This document shows, in pieces, positions 62,936 to 64,000 of a stretch of DNA of 64,000 nt. The DNA is taken from NCBI GenBank assembly GCA_022432975.1, contig CM039502.1:7609407-7673406 (forward strand), written 5' to 3'. Each line of letters opens with the position of its first letter. Position 1 is the first letter of the stretch. The notes below the pieces were generated by a model. That model was not told the DNA's origin and made no database searches. It was given only the letters and a program-made list of their open reading frames with translations. The stretch comes from Begonia masoniana. Taxonomy: Eukaryota; Streptophyta; Magnoliopsida; Cucurbitales; Begoniaceae. The position numbers and the translations under genes are program-made.

Positions 62936-63770
62936 TTTTTTGAGAAAGTTTTGGTTAGATTTTCTTAACTGATGTCGATTACTCGAAGAATATTAAGCTA
63001 CACTTGTACCATTGCTGTATGGTTCTTTTTAGTGGGTTTTTGAATTTTTGTTTCTGTTTAGATGATTGGTGTTTTTTTGTTGCTCAAATTAAAGAATGAT
63101 GTCCAGTTCTTGTGGTTGTACTTCTAAGATGGTATTTAAATTTTGAAGAAACAAATACATATTTATGCCCATGACTAATTAAATTAAAATATAATCTTAC
63201 AATAAAATTCAATTTAAGAAATTAATACTAAAGGCATTAATGTTTTAAGGATTTTTTATTTCAGAGTAATTAACAATTTGGAACTTGAATTTTCTATATT
63301 TTAAATTATTTTTTATGATGCCAACTGTAAAGTTAATGCCAAGTATAAAATATATTAATACTGGTATGTGGGGTGTGATGCATGTGCGTATCATATACGA
63401 TATATGTATAGAATAATTTTTTAAAAATTAAATGTGTATCAAAGTGTTTCCCTCAAAGATATTTGAAGTTCATAACTACGTGTTAATTTGTGCAGTAAAG
63501 AAACTTTTATAAAAGGGTTTGAAATTCATAACCATTAATTAATCAGTGTATAAAAAAGCAAGACATTCAATTGACTTTCGATAAAAGGTTAAGAATAATT
63601 CTAAAAGTGAAAAAATAAATAAAATTTATAGTAAGATATTTGAAAAAATGATAATTAAATAAATGATTAAAAGAAATATAAAATGATATCTATTGGTAGT
63701 TTTTTCCTTTTTATGGAAAGTCTAAAATTTCATCCAATGAAATTTTGGATTAGTGTTTTAATATGACATA
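62936..63770. other. 3' flank of copy C, no gene seen
   Basis: Colinear with the 3' flanks of A and B. It keeps the empty target sites of the Mutator-like insertions found in unit 2 (AAATAAAATTTATAGTAAG near 63615 and ATAATTAAATAAATGATT near 63650), which helps define those insertions. No gene is seen. Confidence 0.6.
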
Positions 63771-64000
63771 CATTATGATGCTACCATCAACAGCACGACA
63801 AATTTTTACTGATGTTCACAACATTGATAACGTCTGTAACCTATGTATTATGAAAAATTATTTATCACGAACATAAATATATCGTTGGATTCCTGCTAAC
63901 ATAGATTCATAAAACGTAGAAATATTTTGTCTAAGCTTTCAAAAATGAGTAGGAGAAATTTTGGACCGACTTGTCCTTGATGAGGAAATTTTAGACCTTA
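63771..64000 (+). pseudogene. Start of the next BTB 3'-half pseudogene
   Basis: ATGCTACCATCAACAGCACG at about 63779 is the same exon 4 stub join seen at 13853, followed by the flank and an exon 3 remnant (GACCGACTTGTCCTTGATGAGG) that reaches the window end. The duplicated array therefore continues to the right. Confidence 0.7.

Overview
This is nuclear DNA from a flowering plant, probably a woody eudicot. It has spliced genes with GT/AG introns, AT-rich spacers, plant-type Copia and Gypsy (Athila/Tat-like) retrotransposons, Cassandra LTRs carrying a 5S-rRNA-like segment, and Mutator- and hAT-type elements with 9-bp and 8-bp target duplications. The species cannot be read from the sequence.

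The backbone is a tandemly duplicated locus for a BTB/POZ protein of the Arabidopsis At1g21780 type. Three full-length five-exon copies lie on the + strand, each with exons of 107, 146, 116, 317 and 283 nt (322 codons): copy A (10542-12981), copy B (25677-32452) and copy C (60861-62935). A and C are open. B is open except for a Copia element in exon 2. Between the full copies each unit carries broken pieces: - strand 5' halves (exons 1 to early 4), + strand 3' halves (exon 3 remnant to exon 5) and large inverted repeats of the 3' half. The best inverted repeat covers about 13.84-16.46 kb. The same join of exon 4 to upstream sequence recurs in several units, so one rearrangement preceded the tandem duplication. 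A zinc-ribbon gene (20292-20633) and a TLC-domain membrane-protein gene (22181-23989) sit inside unit 2. Truncated zinc-ribbon copies sit in units 2 and 3.

Mobile elements fill the spacers, many delimited to the base by target duplications. They are two long-armed foldback Mutator-like elements (4430-10285 and 34101-51626, the latter 17.5 kb because of nested insertions), other Mutator-like and hAT-like elements, a young Copia (25923-30625), a 3'-truncated Gypsy (37245-49031), five large LTRs plus one LTR-like fragment, and Cassandra LTRs including a three-LTR array.

Three ~500-640 bp simple-repeat blocks sit between duplicated flanks that differ mostly by one-base indels, and exon 3 of copy A is duplicated in a similar way. 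These look more like long-read assembly artefacts than biology.

The best candidates for undescribed biology are the BTB inverted repeats (possible hairpin siRNA sources against the intact paralogues), the foldback Mutator elements that carry an unidentified protein-coding fragment in inverted orientation, and a recurring short acidic reading frame in several LTRs.
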